Positions 59,464-64,000 of a DNA stretch of 64,000 bases are shown here, one piece after another. A model generated the notes under the pieces. The model saw only the letters and a program-made list of their open reading frames with translations. It was not told the DNA's origin and made no database searches. The DNA is taken from NCBI GenBank assembly GCA_027382625.1, contig JAJKFJ010021451.1, positions 17,692 to 81,691 on the forward strand, read 5' to 3'. Source of the stretch: Tetmemena sp. SeJ-2015. Taxonomy: Eukaryota > Ciliophora > Spirotrichea > Sporadotrichida > Oxytrichidae. Position 1 is the first letter of the stretch. Each line of letters begins with the position of its first letter. Both the position numbers and the translations under genes were made by a program.

Positions 59464-60074
59464 AAAACGTTTTATGAAATAATCTCCTCTTTGACCCTTT
59501 TAATGAAAAAGGCAGGGCAAGGGTTTAATCTCAAATGCTATTTTTTAGTCTGAAGTCAAAATCTTTTATTGGAAGGGGTTTAGGCCGTTATATTGGAGGG
59601 AAAGTTATGATTCCATTTCTTCCCCTTTTTAAGAAGCTCCTTATTTTTCAAAAATCTATGAACTAAGTTCACCTCCTTATTTTTCCCCCGGGCCGCCTGA
59701 AAATTTTTACAAAAGGCCTTACTATTGTTTTGGCTCGTCATTTCTTGACCATTTTTAAAACATCCCTTTCACCTCCCCTTTTTAATAACAGGGGTTTAAA
59801 TTGCAAAAAAATAGGGAATTTACCTATATATTTTACAGCCTTTTAAAGAACTTTTGAGGCCAACATAAAAAAGGGGGGAGAAAATTAACAAATTCCCCAT
59901 TCTTAATTTATAATAGGGTGGTGAGGCCAGTAGCTCTCTATGTTTAAAAGGTACTCACCTATTCGTGAAGTTAGAAATCCAGCCAAAATGAATTGAAATA
60001 AAAATGGGTTTAATTGTTTAGTTAGAAAGAGATTTTTGAAATTAAGGTTTGATGAGTGGGGGGGGACTTACTTA
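59464..60074. other. Intergenic DNA rich in short G and C runs
   Basis: No supported gene. The stretch has many homopolymer patches (CCCCGGG near 59686, GGGGGG near 59873, eight G at 60058-60065), unlike the AT-rich spacers elsewhere in the window. No inverted repeat comparable to the palindromic element was found by eye. Confidence 0.4.
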
Positions 60075-62349
60075 TCAAGGATTCTGGCAGGCGAGGGGGC
60101 CCAAAACTTCATGCACTTCGACATCTTTCTTCTCCATCTCTTGCAAAAAATCAGTAAGTAAGATCCATCGCCACATCCCACGATAGTTAACCTAACTTAG
60201 GCTTCTATCAAATCAAAATCCCTTATGTTTGTGAAGTAAGAAAAAAAGGGGAACACAAATAATAAAGATTAATATTAGAATTCTTAAATATCTTCAATCG
60301 CTTGGCCTTCTGCAGCAGTCTCTTGTGTCCATGTTTCAAATAAAACGAGGTTTATGTATTTGAGAGGTAGATTCTTTTCAAAGCGTTTCTTGAACTGTTT
60401 CATCAAATCCTCATCACTAAGTCTTTCATCCATGCGTTCTTTGGACCACACGTAGAATTTTCTTAAAATTATTATTTTAAAAACCCTTAACTTAAAATTA
60501 GGGGGAAAAAAAAAATTGAATGATTGAACCCCCTTTAATCAATTGATTGAGTTAAGCTTTTCCTCTTTCTCTTCTTGTGACTAATCAGGACTCACCAATT
60601 TAAGTTGCTCGAGGACCTCCATGGATGCTAAATCGTGGGCGTGCCAGAGTTGAGTCGGCAGGCACTAAGAGTTGAAGAGATGGTCGATGTCGGGATCGTA
60701 GAGCTCTCTCCAAAATTGCTTGGGCATATGTGACCCTAGATCTTCAAAAGTATCAAATAGCAGATAGAAAGAGAAGAGCGCTAATATTCAGAAGAAAATC
60801 TGAACAGAGATAAATGAAAGTTTATTTAATGAAATTATTCTAGCAAACTCTTTTCTAAGAAATCTAATTAGCTAAATGATGATACTCACAGTTTTTCAAG
60901 AGAAGATTAGGTATTTAAGAAAGTAGTACATAAACACTGTAGAAATAACTGATATCAAGAAGTAGTCAAAGGGCACTAGCTTCCTTGTGAATTGAGTTAC
61001 GGGTTGAATTTTGTCTCTCTTGGGGTGCTCAATCTTCCTCATTCTATCCATAAATAATCATTCTTCAAATTATAGTCCACTAAGAAAGCTATCTGCCTCA
61101 TGATGAAGTAGACTATTCTAAATTCATTTGGAGCAAGAGGCAACTCCCAAAATTCCCTCGTAAAAGCTTTTCCTATCGTCCACTCTACTTAATTGTACTT
61201 GGGGCTCCTGAAAGTGCCCATGGGTGCCTATCTAGGCTGTATTTGCTTGAAGTTTGACACTGTTGAGCCCCTCTTCTTCCAGACCTCAGACTATCCTCCT
61301 TCTCATACACTTCTTCTTAACTTTTAGAAAGCTACATATTTCAAGATGAGAGTGAGAATCTTAGATATCTGGTAGATTCCTTGACTTGTCAAAATAAGCA
61401 GGCGAGGGTCTCATTTAGGGAAAAAGAAGGAGTTTGGAAGGTCTTGACCCATCTTTGTAAGTCCTGGTGTCAAATTTTAATTTCATCTTTTCTGAAAAAT
61501 GCTTCTTTTTTTCTTCCTCTCTCTCATACTTTTATCATCAACCATAGTCGCCCCTTTAAATCCACTCCTCAAATAACTACCTCTCAGTCTTCGCTTCTGC
61601 TCTTATCAATTTTGATGAATAATAAAAAAATTTTTTTCTTCCCCTCGTTAAAATAGCTCTTTGAATAATTTCCTTTTGTTGCTAATGCAGAAGAAGATCT
61701 GTTATAAATAATTTGGAAATAAAGGGAAAAAATTTGCTATTCTAATTCCATTATAAAGAAGCATGTTTTGATCGTGAAGCGACTGACGGCGAGACTGATC
61801 TTAGAAATCTCCAACCTAATGAATCTAAAGCTAGTTAAAGCAAACCTCCTGGAGCTCTCTGAAATTCCTCTCTACTAGTTGCTTATAATCATATACATCT
61901 TGGCTCTCTTGAACTTGAGCATCTCCAAATGATATTTCAAATTATTAGAAAGAAAGAGGAAGGTTTTAAATGAGAAGGCAGCTCTAAGAGGATTGATAGA
62001 GGACTCGTAGTTGTAGTTTTGGATCTTGCGCTTTGCCCTTTCGAGTAACCCCCAGAAAGGCTCCTCAGTGAAAGCCTTTATCCTGTTCTGAGATTCATAG
62101 TGATTCTCCCTAAAGTATTCTTAGTACTCGCTGCTGCCCTGGTAAACCAGAATTTTAATTGAATTATGCTAGGCGATATACTTATTCTTAAGATTAGGAT
62201 CTTGCGAGGATGAGAAAGTCCTCTTGTGAAAGCATGCCATCGAATGTGTACAGCATGGGAGAAGAGTTTTCATCCACGAGGACTTGCCGCATTGAGACGG
62301 ACTAACTCAAACTCTCCCTCATCTCGTAGTCTCCATCTGGCTCCACCAT
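60075..62349 (-). CDS. Membrane protein, unrecognised
   Basis: Minus-strand coding from about 62349 (MVEPDGDYEMRESLSQSVSM) to a TGA at 60075. In order: a soluble start with DENSSPMLYTFDGMLSQED; IKAFTEEPFWGLLERAKRK near 62050; a helical array near 61980-61760; TREFWELPLAPNEFRIVYFI near 61130; a hydrophobic helix FLISVISTVFMYYFLKYLIF near 60960-60900; a second one IFFQILALFSFYLLFDTF near 60800-60745; then HMPKQFWRELYDPDIDHLF, MEVLEQLKL, and a charged tail ending KKDVEVHEVLGPLACQNP. The gaps near 62190-62160, 61740-61380, 60890-60800, 60600-60480 and 60290-60160 are introns or eliminated sequences; the large gap at 61380-61740 is AT-rich. No family was recognised. A further start upstream of 62349 is possible. 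Confidence 0.5.
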
Positions 62350-62530
62350 AGTTACTGCTTTCCCGTCCCTCTTGAAGTTAAAGAAGTCTACAAAAGATCA
62401 TTTAAAATTCAGATCTATCATCAGGAACAAAAGATAACTATGCCACTCGAAAATAATTTCAAATGTTAGCTAGATGAACATTATTGGTTTAAAGAAAAAT
62501 AATGTAAATAGTTGTCCCTTGCTTGTGTAG

Positions 62531-63590
62531 TCAAACTTGAATGAGTTTGATTTGAAACTAGGATTTGATTTATTTGTCCATCACTCCTGACACAAATACG
62601 ATGTCCTCGTCGTCTTCTACATTACCTTGTTGCTTCAGAACATTCACTACACTCAATATTAAGTCGTTCACTCCCGCCTGGTCAGAGATCCAAAGCCCGT
62701 TGCAAGAGCGCGACAGACATACTTAGTTCGCTAGTTTCTTGTTCGAGGACATCACAATTACTTTATAGACAAAATATTAATGTGAAATAGTATTTGCTTG
62801 TGAGTAGGGCTTGTACTTTGAAACCATACGGGAGACGCGGCCGATGTCAGTGACACACAGAATGACTGGCGACTGTAAGTTGAAGGCTGACTTGACGCAG
62901 GAATTGGCGACTGCCTCTACTTTCTGCATGGGTTTCTCTGCATAGGTCAGCATCTCCAAGAAGAAATCCTGGTAGTTGAAGTGCTTCTCCGCGCTCAATA
63001 TACTATAAGAGGAAGAGATAATTATGAGAATGTAATTTTGACTGACACAGACATCGTGCATGGTCTTTATGGCTTCTATTGGGTACTTTCCAATCGTAGT
63101 CTCTGAGTTCAGCAGCAAGCAGTCAGTGCCATCAGCCACTGCAGAATGAATGTCAGTCACTTCTGCTCTCAAAGGGAAGGGGTTGTACACCATCGAATCC
63201 AAAAACTCAATACAAATTATGCGATCTTAATTCAACTGAGAGGCGAGAATGCAAGGCTTGGCAGCTTGATTGCAGTACTTGATGACCCACTTCTGAATCC
63301 AGCTGATCTTTTCGATGGGCAGAACTGTTCCCAGCACTCCTCTGGGAATCAGGATACTGTCTGCCTTCTCCAAGATTCCTTGGATCTTCATAAGAGCTGC
63401 CTCATTTTCTAGCTTAGCAATAATCCTCACACCCATCCTGTTAACATAATATGAGATTTGTTATGAAGATGATGATGATAATTACTGTTATTTTAGTAGG
63501 ACTCCTCCAGTTAGTACTTCTTGTACTCCTCGAGGATGAGGTGCTGCAAATGCTCAATCTCCTTTTCGTCCTAGTATATGGAGTGGATAA
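62531..63590 (-). CDS. Pyruvate kinase-like protein, C-terminal part, metal site altered
   Basis: Pyruvate kinase makes pyruvate and ATP from phosphoenolpyruvate and ADP in glycolysis. The pieces here cover the later half of the barrel and the C-domain: DEKEIEHLQHLILEEYKKY near 63570-63510, then VRIIAKLENEAALMKIQGIL, ILIPRGVLG with PIEKI, AAKPCILASQ, RAEVTDIHSAVADGTDCLLL, SETTIGKYPIEAIKTMHDV, and a C-domain (VILCVTDIGRVSRMVSKYKP; VIVMSSNKKLANQVCLSRSC) to TGA 62531. The metal-binding Glu of KLEN is kept, but the Asp of the usual RGDLG is Val (codon at 63337-63335), so activity is doubtful. A gap near 63510-63437 and an intron or insert near 63050-63000 and 62770 break the frame. The N-terminal half, including most of the barrel, is not present; the coding stops where the TBE-like end begins. 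Confidence 0.75.
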
Positions 63591-64000
63591 TCAAAACCCC
63601 AAAACCCCATAATATGAAAAGAAAGTGAAAATAAGTTATTTTATAATTTAATTTCTTTATTAAAAACTTATAATCATGCTAAATTTAACCCTAAACAGGC
63701 AAAAAAAGTCTTCGGAAGGTTTACCTTGAGTTGTCTTAAATTTTCCCCCTTTTTTAATTTTTACCTTAAGTGCTTTTCTATTTAGATAACGGGGTTTGGG
63801 TTTAAAAAGGTTGCTTGATTATTACTTTGTTTAAATTTTTTTAAAATTCTGATACCTTGTCATCTTACAATGTCTTTTTGGGAATTATATTGAAACATCT
63901 TCACTTTCACACTAGTAGTATTTCCTCTGGTTTTATATCGCATTCAAGTATGATTTCAACTATAGAAACCAAAAGCCCCCCTCCCCTGAACCCCTTGGAA
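63589..64000. mobile_element. Left end of a TBE-like transposon
   Basis: Position 63592-63608 is CAAAACCCCAAAACCCC, a 17 bp C4A4 telomere-like terminus, preceded by AAT at 63589-63591. TBE elements of Oxytricha germline DNA are bounded by C4A4 telomeric ends and insert at a short AT-rich target giving AAT duplications. The sequence beyond (63609-64000) is AT-rich with G/C runs and no reading frame I could support, so the element continues outside the window. It abuts the pyruvate kinase coding segment directly. The other end and internal genes (in TBEs a DDE transposase) were not available to confirm. Confidence 0.65.

Noticed and set aside
1..64000. tRNA, rRNA and CRISPR arrays
   Set aside because: No cloverleaf-type T-arm, no rRNA-like stretch and no regularly spaced repeats were seen; not checked by computation.
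1..64000. Macronuclear origin or a ciliate with long macronuclear chromosomes
   Set aside because: The scrambled reductase, pointer-flanked inserts and transposon end are features of germline DNA and would be absent from the macronucleus.

Overview
The window is germline (micronuclear) DNA of a spirotrich ciliate of the Oxytricha/Stylonychia type. Three things show this. First, TAA and TAG are read as glutamine and only TGA ends reading frames, on both strands. Second, an aldo-keto reductase gene at 38041-39343 is scrambled: its coding blocks lie in the order 1-3-2-4 and are joined by 9-11 bp repeated 'pointers'. At least four unscrambled genes or gene parts are interrupted by short AT-rich inserts flanked by 3-5 bp pointers. 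Third, the right edge carries a 17 bp C4A4 telomere-like end next to AAT, as at the ends of TBE transposons.

Layout. 1-972: C-terminal part of a superfamily 3 (viral/plasmid-type) helicase. 1099-4168: Gln/Asn-rich coiled-coil gene. 4253-5335 (-): axonemal dynein light chain p28 (DNALI1). 5477-8510 (+): fragmentary reading frames, then COP9 signalosome subunit 3. 8684-20200 (-): long low-complexity Gln/Ser-rich coding, part of it membrane-spanning. 21027-26923 (-): another long Gln/Ser-rich gene. 26970-31626 (+): ankyrin/coiled-coil protein(s). 32430-36771 (-): dual-specificity phosphatase-like protein with a Ser in place of the catalytic Cys and a long Gln-rich tail. 37410-37771 (+): small His-tailed membrane protein. 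38041-39343 (+): the scrambled reductase. 39657-43410 (-): Gln-rich genes. 43921-47939 (+): CEP164-like basal-body protein. 48035-48978 (+): NAT9 acetyltransferase. 49095-about 51480 (+): probable SMPD4-like protein. About 51485-52682 (-): MORN-repeat protein. 53183-54475 (+): ASH2-like COMPASS subunit. 54658-56715 (-): double-FHA protein. 57230-59463 (+): unknown Ser/Asn-rich protein, interrupted by a palindromic element at 57414-58023. 60075-62349 (-): unknown membrane protein. 62531-63590 (-): divergent pyruvate-kinase C-terminus. 63592-64000: start of a TBE-like transposon.

The genes are not an operon. They are neighbouring precursors that, in this kind of ciliate, would be cut out, unscrambled and capped with telomeres as separate small macronuclear chromosomes. 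Several recognised products belong to cilia or basal bodies (DNALI1, CEP164, possibly the MORN protein). Others serve chromatin, ubiquitin-like signalling and metabolism.

Limits. Exon and segment borders were placed by eye. Several genes show single-base frame slips that may be assembly errors. The long Gln-rich blocks could not be split into genes with certainty.
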